DNA of 64,000 nucleotides from Scortum barcoo (lineage: Eukaryota > Chordata > Actinopteri > Centrarchiformes > Terapontidae): contig CM041552.1 of assembly GCA_023238725.1 (NCBI GenBank), positions 17,830,487 to 17,894,486 on the forward strand, in the 5' to 3' direction. Of the stretch, positions 44,690 through 57,312 are shown piece after piece. Under the pieces are notes generated by a model. It was not told where the DNA came from, did not search any database, and saw only the letters and a program-made list of their open reading frames with translations. Each line of letters starts with the position of its first letter. Positions within the stretch are counted from its first letter, which is position 1. The position numbers were made by a program, and so were the translations under genes.

Positions 44690-45090
44690 GGATAATTTCC
44701 TGACGCCCCGTGAACGCAGCACCGTGAGTATGAGCAGACTGAAGATGGGGGGGCTGGAGGAGGTGGGGGGGGAGGCTGCAGGTACCTCCACCTGCTGGCC
44801 GCTCCGACAACTACAGCCAGGCGGAGCAACACATCCCTCATTACGGAGCAGTCCGGAGCGAGAGGGAGGACAGAGAGGCGAGCCGTGCGGGCGAACAGAT
44901 GTGAGGCGGACCGCGGGACGACAGCAAGCCGTAGCAAACACTCTCCCTCTGCGAACATGTGGCAACCCGCGTCGGAGCGACTGCAGGTAGGACGGAGCCG
45001 CCGGCGTGAAAACCCGCCGTGCGGTGCTCGGCTCCCGCACAAAGACTCGCCTCGGTGCCCCGGGCGGGTACTGATGTCGTTAGCCGCCTC
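44690..45090 (+). promoter_or_regulatory. pid1: PID1 CpG-rich promoter / 5' region
   Basis: CpG dinucleotides are frequent here and scarce in the flanks. The region surrounds the first coding exon of PID1, as expected for a CpG-island promoter. A TATA-like run (AATAAAAGTATTTAAAA, about 44,634-44,650) lies just upstream. The transcription start is not visible. An upstream ATG at 44,730 opens a different frame. Confidence 0.65.
44957..44986 (+). CDS. pid1: PID1 coding exon 1
   Basis: Ten codons, MWQPASERLQ, end exactly at the donor GTAGGA. The start has A at -3, a favourable context, and is the start used in mammals. It differs from human at one residue (Ser for Thr). It is too short to be found as an open frame by itself; the splice to exon 2 and the CpG-rich setting support it. 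Confidence 0.92.
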
Positions 45091-48000
45091 TTAAGATGAA
45101 ATTTGTATATTTTTTTTTATTTCTCCATAAAGACTCCCTGTCGGTGATACGTTTAAATGCAGCCCGTTCACGGTGCAACAATTTGTATTTGCATTCCTGT
45201 GCTAATCTGCCTCTTTAAAAGAAAAAAATATCTGCATATTGTGTGTAAAATGTTTTTTTTTATCGGCACACAGGCCTGTTTTTCATGCAACACTCAAGTC
45301 TTCACATTAACCCAGCGAGAGCACCGCGGGCCTCCTCCTCCTCCTCCTGGTGTCACTCTTTATTTTTCCCTTCGTGTTGTCACATCAGGATGCGTAAAGC
45401 TGCGCTCCCCTGCCCGCTAAAATAAAACACAAAACAGACGAGGAAAGGCGTGCAGGCAGCGGTCAGTAAGCTGTGGCCTGCCGACACTGAGACCCCGTTA
45501 ATGACACGTAGTTTGATACGCAGGGGCAAAGCGGCGCACCGAGCCTGGCTCCGCGGCTCTCCTGCAGACGTAATGCTCTCCAGATGTCGGCCTCTGCCTC
45601 CGCCAAGTGAACTTGCACAATCCCCTCTCTGCTGCCCGGGCGTCAAGGAGGAGATGGGTTTGAGAGTTATTAAATAATAAGGAGAGCTCCGGCGTTCAGA
45701 TGTGATTCCTTTTTTATTATTATTATTATTTTACTGAAGGGTTGGCAGCTGTAAATGATCCCGTGAATCATCTCACATCTGTACGACTCTTTGGTTAATC
45801 TCAACATCCGGGTCCGACCACTTCGACGTGTCGCCTAGCAACCGCGTTCTAGAACTTTCACCCCGATTATCTGTGATTGACAAAAATGAGCCGCCATTGA
45901 TGTGAACTGATCATTGTTTTTTTTTCACGCCACACGCTGGGATTGTTTTGGGCTCAACAAGTGTCAGGAGGTCCAGTCAAACATGTCACACTTTCCATCC
46001 TCTTCAAGTAAATTTGGGTGGTGCGTGTGCGTAAGGGAATCATTTCCAGTCATGCACTTTGCCAGCCAGTCCACACTTTGAGAAAAAGAATAGCCACAGG
46101 ATATATAGCATAGACAATTGTAGTCATTATTCGCTTCAAACTGAATGTCCCAGTCTTGTACATTGTGCTGTATGTTTTTGAAATTGAAACTGGTATTTAT
46201 ATTGGCATCTTCAATCCGTCACTCCCACTCTTCAGGTGCTCTGATAGGACTGGGATGTTGTGCTACAAACTACGAGCGACTTTTTTTGTTGGTGCGGAGC
46301 GGTTGGGCGAGCGCATGTTTGGGTGAACCAATGTGATTTTACAGTTTCATCCAGGAGACGTATGGATTCAGACTCTGAAACTTTTGCACTTGTAAAACAG
46401 CAGATGAGAGCTTTTCTTTACAGTGGCTCTCCGTCGGCTTTATTTCTGGTGTGGAGTGGGACTCGGACTGTGGGAACGGTCGGAGGGTTCTCTGGAGGCA
46501 GCTTTTCTTAAGTTTGAGAAAATAGCACAACATCAGGGTTGCTCTCGGCAAGGCCTTCAAGCTTTATAATGTGAAAGTACCTGAAAGTTAAGCAGATAAG
46601 GATGTCTAATGTAAGTCAGAAGCCATCATTCAAGGTGATTCAAATCAGACTTAATAGATTGTGTGATATTGTTGTTGATGCAAAGTAAAGTTTACTCTGT
46701 CATCATACTTGAGTTGTCTTATGATGTTCAAGCTCCCAAGTCATAAACATGGGAACCTCTCCAATCCATATGACACAATCCCAGCAATACCATGCATAGA
46801 GGCTCAAATGATAGGTGCTCTTGAGTTACATAAGAGGAAATATAGGGTTCAGCTTCATGGAAAGGTAGGTCTGTGTGTTTGAAGAAGTCGTACCTTTGAT
46901 AACCGGCGCCTGGCTTACACAGGCTTACCTCCTGGAGGCCATCTGTGGCCCAAAGACGATACAGAGTTTGGCGTGTTTCTGCTGTCTGCTTCAAAACTAT
47001 GAAACACTGACTGGAAATGTTTAAGTTGATGGATGACTCTCAAAGAGAGTTAAGAAGTCTGCCCCAGTTGTTCTGTTCTCGGGAGAAACAGCAGAAACTC
47101 GCCTGTGGTCCAAATGAACTGCCAGGATCTTTTGGATCAGTAAATAAAAGGTTAGACAAAATAAAGTATTAGAATGAAAATCCCTTACAGTGAAAAGTGG
47201 TTATAAAATGATGGCAATACCTGCCCATTGCAGGCTCTGTAACCGTGACAACAGCCATCCTTTTAGATTGGTAACCTTCCTCTGAGTCAGGAGTAGTGGG
47301 GTTTTCTAGAGCTGTGGATGCTGGGTGGCCGATCTGGAATGCACTAGTGTTTATTATCTTCTGTTTTGTTGTTTTCATTCACTATGGCATCCGTCCATAT
47401 TATTCTCACTTCTGCTGTCCTCTGTTGCCATAGCAACACCTGATGTCTTGCTGCATTTGTGTCTCACGCTCGGGCGGGAAGAGAAGGGGTGAAAGAGCTC
47501 AATGGAGGTGTGGGGTTGTGGAGATACAGGTCGCATCACCAATGGCGAGCTGCTTTTTGTGTGGACAGTCACATTTTGTTTCCAAACGTGTGTGTTTGTG
47601 TTGCGACGCTGTGTGTTGGTGCATGCATCGTGCCTTTCTGGTTTTCTCTGTTCGTCTTTCTCTCTGTGTCCATTTCCCCATCCGTCTTGCCTCTCGCTGA
47701 CCACATGCCTCAATCAGTTTCGGGGGACCTTCCTCCGCAGGCAGAGGCTATGTTAGTTCACTGACAGATTGCACAATATGCAGTGGTCTGGGCACGAATG
47801 CACAGGCATACACTCATATGCAAGTTGGCAGGCAGGTCAAGCATGCATGCACACACAGCAACACATGCTTCCTTTTCTGAATATCTCTAAGGCTACAAAA
47901 GATGTTTTTTTCCCTCTGTCAGCAGCTCTTTCTTTAGCCGTGGTTTCCACTTTTGACACTTTAATGTGTGTGACACCCATGAACAGTGCTGAGCGCATAA

Positions 48001-51000
48001 AAAGATGTGGACCTGATGGCACAGAAATAACTGACTGAGGTCAAACACGGTGAGAACCAGTCAGTCTGTGCATCTTTACTTGTTACTTTATTTGTTTCTA
48101 CGTCCGTCCCTCGGTCCGTCTGTCTGTCTCTTTGTCTGTCTGAGGTTGCTCTGCGGCCACAGCTATGCTGTTGAGACTATGGCCTTGGTGGCAAAAAGGA
48201 ATCCACGAGCAGACTGGCACAGAATTCCCATGGTTCCCTCCACACGTAGTTTTTAACTGCTCTTGTGAACAAATGGCTTTTGGCTCTTTGTTTTTGATGA
48301 ATGGGCATGATCTCCTGTTTGCGGAAGTTATAATTTTTCAAGGATTTACATGTGACAGAGAGTCTTATCCTTCCAGTTGGTCAAAATTAAACTGTCTCAG
48401 CTGCGTTATTTAGGTTTTTATATGGAACACTACGACAGATTGCGCGTTCTTTTTTTCCACTGTTGTGTCTTAATTTTTTGCAGGGTTCAGATCCGTTTGC
48501 TAGATTAGGGCCCAAGGCTGCAATCGTGGCGCACAGAAGATGTACCCAGCATGTTACTGCTTGTCCATTCACAGAGTTATATTATGGGAAAACACAGGCT
48601 GAAAAAGCTCACTCACATCTCCCAAATTTGAAAAAAGTTTCAACTGAATATGAGAATTAGACAATCTGATTGATTTATCCCAACTCCCATTAGAGTGTGG
48701 GCCCATAACTCATGAACATCATACTCAAACTCCATTTTCATGCGTATCTTTACTTTTTAAAAAATGTGTGTTTAGAGCAGAAACTATTAATCAATGAGTC
48801 AAGAACAGTAAAATGAATTGGCAACTATTTTGCTAATCGATCAGCAATTTAAGTCATTTTTCACAAAAAAAGACAATGCAAGGTCATTTGTATAACCACT
48901 GAGAGAAGCCATTTGAATGTTCTAGATTCTCAGTTGTGTGAACTTGATGCTTTTTGTCATTCATCATGGCAAATTAAATATTTCTGAGTTTTGTAGCATT
49001 GGTCAGACTTAACAGTTAATTGGAAAATGTCCCCTTGGTCTCTGAGGTAATAAATTTCACTGTATTCTGCCATTTTATTTAATAAAATTGAGCCATGAGA
49101 TTAATTAGTAATGAAACTAATCATTAGAAAAAAATATCTGATCAGCGATCTTGGAGGTGTTTAATGAATGGACCAAAAAAATATAGCACCCACATGTAAT
49201 TTAAAGTTCAGAATTGGCTATAAGATGTCAAAAGCCAGTTAGTGCTATCTTAGATTGCTGATGAACAGCACATATTCTGACATATTGTACAGTGTTTTCT
49301 ACCTGACAGCAAGTTAATAATGGAAGGAAGGAAGTTGTTAATAAGTTAATAATGGATGGATGTCTAAATCCACCATGTTATGCCTGTGGACCGTTGTTTT
49401 TTTGTCATTAGCAGGTCTTTTTAAGATGTTGCTGTGGGTTCATTGTTTACGTCAAAGAGTTGTTGATGTTTTTACTGCCAGCCAGAGATTGCCACCCCCA
49501 GGCTCTGAGGTTTGGGTACTTTAATACCCACTTCCTTCTGCAGAAGTAATCTGCCAATCCTAACATCTGATCACTGGCCTTCTCCCTCCCACGCGCCCTG
49601 GTGCTCCAATCAAAACACGTTTTCTTCCACGTAGGGACCTCCCACAGTCCACCCTGGGTTGAGCCCGTTCAGACTTATTTCCTCTTGTAAACTGTCCCAG
49701 GATCAGAGGGGGAGGCTGTAAACACATAGAGGGACAGTTTAGAAAGTTACGCTGGCCAATTCTTACCATGCAAGAAACCGGAGGGGCACATCCCACGTCT
49801 GGCTTCAGGAAATAACTGCCACCACATGCTGGCCGAACCTCATCCTCGTGCTCTACCTGTGGGCCACAGCGTGTCTCTGCAGTAAGGTTACAGAAGGAAG
49901 GACGTGTTTGTGTGCATAAAAGGCCTCTGAGGTACAAACGGGGGCAGGACAGAACTGGTTGCCAGTCCAGACTGACGCAAGGTTTGTTAAGCTAAGACAT
50001 TGTTTGGAGAGACATGGTTTGTTGATTAAACTTGCCCCATTTCGAGAAGCAAACTCATCAACTGTTCGCTTGATGTGTAACCCTAGCCTACGTGTTGTTT
50101 ACTCTCTGGCAAGTGTAGTAACACAATTAAAGAGTGATTCTACCTCACCCATTCACAAAGTAGTATTTCTATGTGGGATGTGGTGAAGTTGGGTTGTCTG
50201 TTGTTTTGTAGGCAAAATATGTGGAGGTTTTGGTCACCGGTAGCACATTCAGACAACTGCTTTTATGATTGTGACCCTATTTGGTTAGTGTTTTCGTGCG
50301 CATGCTCAAGGACAGACGTGAATAACAGGATACACCTTCCCGCCAGTGTTTTCCTACTATTCCACTGATCAACAGGTGGCTGAGAAACTTAGCAATGCTC
50401 CGGCAAGAGGCAGTCAAGATAGAGACCGCTAGGTAGCCAAATTTAGGTTAAAAAATATTTTAAAAATTGGTTTTGCAAGTGTTTTCTTGTCAAGCCTCAA
50501 GCATACACACAATTCATTTAGATAGTTTGATGGGTAAGACTAAATGTAACCAGAATTTTGTGCAAAAAACACAAAAAGGGCACCTTTAAGTTCAGACAGC
50601 TAGTACAGAAAGACCAATGAGCAGTTCAAGGTCTGATGCTTGATGCTTTTACTTACCTTAGTTGTTTGTTTCTGTCGATACAAACTTTATCATTGAGACT
50701 AATTATGGGATTCAGGCTTCTTTTAAAGCTCTGTTTTATACTAACTATCATGTCTAACCATGATGGGGTGGTAGGGGTGACACTAATTGCAGCTGTCACC
50801 GGCAAAATGAAACCTCAGGCTGGCGACAGCGATACAGGATTTGACGTAAGCACCAAACATTTCTACCTGCCCACAAAAAAGTGGCATCTACTACGTATCA
50901 GACCAAGCGAACAGCTTCTTAACGCTCGAATATCGTGTCTGGGATTTCTCCTTCCTCTTGAAAGTGAAAAGAAGACACGCAGAACAGATGACCTGAAAAC

Positions 51001-54000
51001 AAACCGTGATGTCCTACTGTCTCCGCCACAACATCTGTTACAGAGCTCCACGCACGCTTTCATCTCGGAGCCCGCTACATGTGTGTCCGGGTCGGTGTGC
51101 GCAGATGTGTCTGAGACAGGCTAATGTTGTTGACAAACCGGTTTGAGGTCTGTGTTAAGCTCCTAACCATACTTTACATGACAAACCGGGTTTTGTGGTT
51201 TCAGGATGAAGCAGTAGCCATTTGTGCATCCAAGGGGCGTGTTTTTATTTTTTTCCCCTCAGATTATCACGCTTTTTAGACACAGAACATCTATCCACTT
51301 AGCCTCTGCTGGTTTCTTAACATTATTTCCAGCTGTTTTCTACCGTTTTGTCTTCACATCCCTATAATCCCTGTTTTGTGTGTGTCAGTAGGCGTGGCAG
51401 AGGTCTGTTTTTACCCTGTTATGCAGTGTCTTACCATGAGATTGACCCGAGAGCCTCTTTCCTGTAAGAATGCTCTCTCAGGGGGCCAAAAGTTTAACTT
51501 ACCATCTGTGACCTGTTAAGCTCATCACCGCAGGAGGCAAACTGCGCAGAGACACTCTCTGAAGACTGTCTGCTTGATTTCTCATGGACGTGATTGTTCA
51601 AGTGTTTTCCTGGATTTACATATTTTTAAATGCACAATTATTTGGTAGAAGAGACTTTAGAAAAATTAGCATCCTTGTGTTTAGGACACTTGTGATTTGC
51701 AGCAGTAATCAGAGACATACTTGGGGAGCAGCCATTCAGAATAAACTGGCGGGGTCTGTGGGATGTGTGTGACCTTGGTCGTCCGCCAAATTTTAAATAT
51801 TATTATTTCTCTCAGAAAAACAAGTTGGCTTATGTAAAATATTGTGAGATGAAGTTTATTAGAAGCAAACATATGTACTATATGGACCTTGAGATCCATA
51901 AAATATGAATAACTGAATTAGTTTAAAAGGGTACTGTATATTGAGGATTACAGAAGCTCTGGTAAGTTCTGGTTTGTCCAAGTTCGTTTTTATTGTAACT
52001 TCTTTGCGCTATAAATATACATAAATCACATGGGCACAGGCAGCAATGAGTCACTGTCAGTGTTTTTCACCATTACAGTCCTGCAGCTAATTTTAATGTT
52101 ATGACAGTGAATGTCATAACTGGCTTACAAATGACCAAATAGTTTGATTGGATTTCCAGAAAGTCTAAATATATATATATATAAAGAGTGGAAGTAATAA
52201 AACTTAGTAAGTATAAAAAAATATGTAATAATAGTTAGTAATGATATAAAAGGAAAAAACAGATTCAGACTGTATCATCACCTCAGACACCTTAAATGGT
52301 AACTGAAGGGCAGAAGTGAAGAAATCTCAGTTATATAATCCAAAGAGTTATTGAATGTTTCAGATACTTTTTCATTCTCATGCATTACATGGAATTTTTT
52401 TTCTAAATGTGAGTCTGTCTGCCCGACATGTTTATTCTGTGCAGCCGGGCCTCTTCAAAACATAGTATATCTTGGCTATACGACTGAAGTAATAGCTAAA
52501 TATTCTTTAGGGGTTCGCCTCCTGTAATGGAATAATTCACAGCTGCATTGAGGAAAATCCATCTCAGTAATTTGTTTTGAAATGGTCCCCCTGAATCCAT
52601 CAAATTGGGAGGAACCAGTTATGAGGAGAAGTCACGCTCTAAATCGACTGTGGTATAAAATATGGGATAATGTAGGTTAAGTTTCAGAGTAACATCACAG
52701 ACAAACAATTAAATTCATCAAAGGATCAAAATGGGAGTCAAAGAGCACAGGGGGAGGTTGTGTGTCACTTTTCACACTCTGGCAGAGTTGTGAAGATCCT
52801 TCCATTAGATTTTTGATATTTCCCCTTCGTACCCCTGATTAAGATGAACGTATGGCGCTTTTCCATTACACAGTTCTAGCACTACTCAACTCGGCTCGAC
52901 TCGACTCAGTTTCGGTCGTTTTCCACTCCAACAGAGTACCACCTCAGCGTGGGTGGGGTCGTCATAGCAACGCGGCCGAAACTCCAAGCGACGTCATTTG
53001 TTATGCGACACAAACACGAAACAACTATGGAGGCCACCAGGACAAAGAAATGTCTGCACCTCGTCGTTGCTCCACGGGGTTGATTTCTGTGCAGCGATCT
53101 ATGATCGTATCATGTATTTTGCTGTTGTTATTGCGTTTTAAAAATGGCGGGGATTGACCTCTTATGAACGAGTCGCTCTCCTGACTCATCTAGTGATGTC
53201 ATGCCCTGCCAGTCAGTGGCCTGCTGTCTGCCAACGTCACATTTTCGGCTTCGACTCAGCTCACTTGGATCACGGGCCGAGTAGGTACTAGAAAAGTACC
53301 TGGTACCAGGTACTAACACATAATGGAACAAGCCTAAAAACCGAGTCGAGTCGAGCCGTTGAGTAGGTGCTAGTGGAAAAGCGCCATTAGTCAGTTGTTG
53401 CAAAGTTGAATCTGCTTTAAATACATGAGTTATGGCTGCATCAACAGTCGAGCATTTTGTCATTTGAGTGTGTCAATCAGATGTAAATATTCACTATGTA
53501 GAGGCTTTCACTAGAATCAAACATTTACACAGTATGTATGGAGGTCCAGTCCCGTAGTGATTTCAGGATCCTGAAAGAGGGCCATTATTTGGAGATTTGT
53601 GGTTTTCTTATGACAGCAGCCATTGTCTAGCGTTTCGATCTGAAGTGTGGACAAGACCCTTGTCAAAACCGACCCAGCCTGCACCGCCCTGATGGTGGAG
53701 ACAGAAAACCTGCCCGGGTCCAAGTGAAAGTCAAAAATAGAATCAGTAACAGCAGTAACTTGATGAGGAGACTATTGGGACTCGAGAAATAAAACAAACA
53801 TTAAAATCCAGTGAAAATATTATGAATAGAATTCCAGTGTTACTCCACAAGTGCACCCCCCCCGGTGAGTCGGGGAGTCCACCACAGCATCCCCCTCCCC
53901 CCCAACAAGCCCCCCTCTCCGAGCCAACCGCAGGAATGTGAGCCGATGTCAGGAAGCTGTAAAGTGCTGACGCGGAGGTCAGCGAACGTTTACACACATG

Positions 54001-56459
54001 TGGCTTTACTTTCACAACTCCATCTTGCCTTTTCTCCTTCATCTGCTCCTTGTGGTTTTTTTTTTGCCTTATCTTGCTCCTTCGTAACAGCCCCCCCCCA
54101 CCCCTCCTTTTCTTTATTATTCTTTCTCAATGTGAAGGTTGGGTAGGTGGGCCTGGTCCTCCAGTGGGACTGTTTGTGCTAACAGGTTGTGTGCTTGACT
54201 GTTAAGGCAGTGTCTAGTATTAGGCTCATTATTTGGAGGGCACTAAATTAGCCTTGAGTATGAAATACTTTTTTAGCTATTCAGTATTTGACACATCATT
54301 TTTATGTACATTATTTCATAAATGTTGTTAACACGGCACCTGGCAAACAGGACCAACGAAATCTCATTTGTTTAAGCCATAGATAAAGACAGGATATAAT
54401 ATGAGAAATGGTAACATTTAAAAGGAGGACTCACACTGTTATTAATAGGCTAATGGTAATATGATATAGTTTTAACGTTATTATTTTGCAGCCAAGTGAC
54501 AGGTATTTGCAGCCAGATTAATTAAACACCGACAAGGCAAACTACAAAGCACCAGTGCTCGGAAATACTCAAAAATGCTCAGGAATATTTTGACCTGACA
54601 TGTAATGTATTTATTTAACAGTATTTGATGCAGTGGCGTTGAATTTAGAGACTGGACTCCAAACCTTTTTCTTGAAGTTGATTGAAGATGTTCTTCTCGG
54701 CTTCACCAAAACAAACCAACACTGAAGATTGATGAGAGACTGTATTTGGCTGGATTGGCTGTTTTCATCGCCTGAAAATGTTGACCATCTGTTGCATAAA
54801 AAAAAAAAAAAAAGAAAAACACGGACATTGTGCAGGTCCAAACTGGAAAACAGCTTCGAATTGCCAAAGAGAAAAGGAGAAAAGTGAATGGAAGCATTTG
54901 TGAAAGTAATCTGTTCTTAACAAAACAGTGATTTGAAATAGACCATATGACTAGATCAGGGTCTGTTATTGCTGGTTTTATATCTGTATGTTGCAGGCAG
55001 TTAGTAATAATAAAGGTGAGAAATAAAGGGAAGCACATACAGATATAAACAAGACTAATAGTCTGCGGTAGAGGCTCTGTGAGGCTGAACTTATACACAG
55101 TGGTGCAGTGAGCTAAATGCTAACATCAGCATACTAATGTGCACGACAATGCTCAAATGCTGATGTTTAGCAGGTTTACCATGTTCACCATCTTAATTTA
55201 CAGTGTTAGCATGTTGACATTTGATCATCTCTGGAGATACTGGTAGTTTTGTGGGCATTAAGTGTAGCTGTTTGAAATTGTGGTCTGATATTGGCATCTG
55301 GGGATCACTAAAGTCACTGAGATCCATCCTCTGGGGACCAGGAATGTCTGTGCCAAAGTTTAAAAGCAGCCATGGAGTCGTGCAGCTAGTGTGTCAGTAT
55401 CAAAGCTTTTTACCGACCCGGCGTCTTTTTAAGTCTCCTGAGGCAACTGCGGCCAAGTAAATATATTTGACAGACTTCTACAAAACCTGCAAAGAAACAG
55501 AGGAGTAATAAATTGATATTAAAACGTGATTCAAACCTCCTGCAGGTGCAGGATTCATCACAAAGGTTACTACCCGCGACTAACTGTCGGTGCCACATGA
55601 TCTTTAATAATGGAGAGGGGCTGCAGGCACACGGCCAGACAGACGTGCCATATGCCTGTGTGTTTTTTGCACAGTTGTGAAAGTCCTGATTTCATTAGCT
55701 GCTCAGTTTTGTCTTGACGGTTTCGAGGAAGCCCAGAAATTCCACAGGGCCAGATCCACCATGTGGTTCTGCTCGGCTTCAGGAAGCACTGGCCATGGAC
55801 TCTAGTGTGAGAGCAGCTTTCCTCTCTTGTTTTGATGGAGGCAGCGAGGGCAGAGCTCCCTTCATCTGCTCCTCACATTCCACTTTCAGCAGAACAAACC
55901 TCTCACACCATCTCACTTCCAGGCTCCACCACTGAGATGTTGTTTTTCTCTGTGTGTGTGCTTTGAATTTCATACTGTTGTGTTTTTTGCAAGACAGTTT
56001 AATGTCTTGATGTCTTTTGTTTGTATTTAAACCCTTTTGAGAGTCACGAAAGTTTTATAAAGCACCAGGCAGCATTTTTTGTTTTGCCATGACATTTACA
56101 CATGTATGAATCTCTTAAATTTCTAGACTGAAAGGTGATGACATTCGCCTCTTTTTCTGAATTACACACCTATAAATGACAAAAACACTAAAATGCTGAT
56201 GTTGTTGAGGTTAATTTTTTTAAGCCTCCAGCTGTTAGTTAACCTGTGGGCTTATAGTTGTCTGGTACTGATGGAAAGTTAAAGCGTAGATGTTTCTCTT
56301 TTTCTCCATCAGCACTTCCAGACCATGCTGAAGACCAAGCTAAATGTGCTGACGCTGAGGAAGGAGCCGTTGCCCACGGTGATCTTTCACGAGCCTGAGG
56401 CCATTGAGCTCTGCTCCACCACGCCGCTCACAAAGAGCAGGACCCATGCTGGATACAAG
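44957..56459 (+). CDS. pid1: PID1, first two coding exons (3'-partial gene; spliced span)
   Basis: PID1 (phosphotyrosine interaction domain containing 1, also NYGGF4) is a cytoplasmic PTB-domain adaptor. It is linked in the literature to adipocyte insulin signalling and binds the LRP1 tail. Exon 1 gives MWQPASERLQ and exon 2 HFQTMLKTKLNVLTLRKEP to SRTHAGYK, 59 residues joined in phase 0. Human PID1, as I recall it, begins MWQPATERLQHFQTMLKSKL. The encoded part holds the N-terminus and the first strand region leading into the PTB fold. The main PTB-coding exon, expected to start VTYLGK, is not in the window. The order after DNER on the same strand matches human. Confidence 0.94.
52480..52660. 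promoter_or_regulatory. Candidate intronic regulatory element of PID1
   Basis: This non-repetitive stretch contains AATAATTCACAGCTGCATTG and TTTGAAATGGTCCCCCTGAA, with balanced composition, just upstream of a MITE insertion. It looks like constrained noncoding sequence, but there is no direct proof. Confidence 0.2.
52852..53387. mobile_element. Inverted-repeat element (MITE), about 536 bp
   Basis: The ends ATGGCGCTTTTCCA (52,852-52,865) and TGGAAAAGCGCCAT (53,374-53,387) are perfect 14-bp inverted repeats. The similarity continues inward with imperfect pairs: CTACTCAACTCGGCTCGACT on the left and CGAGTCGAGTCGAGCC on the right. There is no transposase. It is a full-length non-autonomous DNA transposon; superfamily not decided. 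Confidence 0.85.
55100..55405 (+). repeat. Dispersed fish repeat, copy 2 (GCTAACATGCTGA family)
   Basis: It shares with 23,970-24,345 the landmarks AATGCTGATGTTTAGCAGG, GGGGATCACTAAAGTCACTG and CATCCTCTGGGGACCAGGAA. Both copies run in the same orientation. Confidence 0.75.
56313..56459 (+). CDS. pid1: PID1 coding exon 2
   Basis: This 147-nt exon (49 codons, phase 0 at both ends) reads HFQTMLKTKLNVLTLRKEP, then LPTVIFHEPEAIELCSTTPL and TKSRTHAGYK. It differs from human PID1, as I recall it, at only a few residues (for example Lys-Ser for Lys-Thr and Gly-Cys for Gly-Tyr). The acceptor is CTCTTTTTCTCCATCAG and the donor GTAGGA. It leads into the PTB domain encoded further downstream. Confidence 0.97.
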
Positions 56460-57251
56460 GTAGGATCACATGGACTTAATAATCCCTAAATCCGCCCCTG
56501 TTCCTGAACAGTAATTCTATAATAGTATTAATAGAACCATAATCCAACTGTTTTTCCCTTTTCCTTTTGGACACACACATTTCATTTCATCCATCCCCCT
56601 CCTCCCCAGCACACGCAGAGTTTTTGAAGTTTTTGTGACTGAATCACATCCTTGAATGATTAATATTAAACATGGGCACATGCTATGTGTGTTTGTTAGC
56701 CCCCTCTGCCTGGCTCTGTTAAGTGTCAGATGTGTTGTTTGATTCAATGAGCTGTTTGACCCGCGGCCCATTCTCTCTTCTCTGTCCTCGAAACAGAAAA
56801 CAAACAGGGCTGCGGATTAAAATAGCTGCCACGCTGTGTTATTACAAATAACACTCCCAACTAAGCAACCGAGTTTGTCTTCGTGTATTTGCCTGCCTTG
56901 TGCAACAGCACTGCAAGCATAACAAACAAACTGAGATGACTGTGGGCACACATGAGACATCTTTGAGTGTAGTGTGGGGATGAGGATTTTGTTTTGTACG
57001 TTACATGTTGTTTTTGGTCACTCAGGCCGAGCTATTTACAGGCGCGTCAGAAAAGGAATCGAAGCTTTTCCAACTTAACTAAACTAAAATAAACATTTCT
57101 GGCAGTTGCCTTAAAATTTTAGAAAAAAAAAAGAAATTATTGCCAAGAAACACACGTGTGGAACACACAGTCCCCATGCTTGTTGTTGATACTCGTCTAT
57201 GTTTGTTGGATCAATGCAGAGAACAGCTAACACTCTATCATCTAAAAGTAC

Positions 57252-57253
<2 letters not shown>

Positions 57254-57293
<40 letters not shown>

Positions 57294-57312
57294 CTATCTA
57301 TCTATATATATA
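57254..57312. repeat. (CA)n(TATC)n(TA)n microsatellite
   Basis: About 18 CA units pass into TATCTATCTATC and then TATATATATA. Confidence 0.95.

Larger units (their letters stand above)
40026..44690. other. DNER-PID1 intergenic region
   Basis: About 4.7 kb separates the DNER polyadenylation site from the PID1 promoter region. It holds a LINE tail (40,478-40,690), a regulatory-looking stretch (41,800-42,120), a Tc1-like fragment (43,485-44,028) and an inverted-repeat element (44,031-44,575). No gene was found on either strand. Confidence 0.85.
44987..56312 (+). other. pid1: PID1 intron 1
   Basis: This 11.3-kb intron carries an inverted-repeat element (52,852-53,387), a dispersed fish repeat (55,100-55,405), a regulatory-looking stretch (52,480-52,660) and a minus-strand open segment of unknown meaning (46,728-46,994). 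A TTA triplet run lies near 45,715. Several long open frames, such as one at 50,636-51,124, have no recognisable protein. Confidence 0.85.

Noticed and set aside
44665..45042. Long minus-strand open frames over the PID1 promoter
   Set aside because: The CpG-rich composition removes stops. The protein is low-complexity (Pro, Arg, Ser), and the known gene is on the + strand.
49560..49937. A 125-codon minus-strand open frame in PID1 intron 1
   Set aside because: No recognisable domain and no supporting splice sites. It could be constrained noncoding DNA, but this cannot be judged here.
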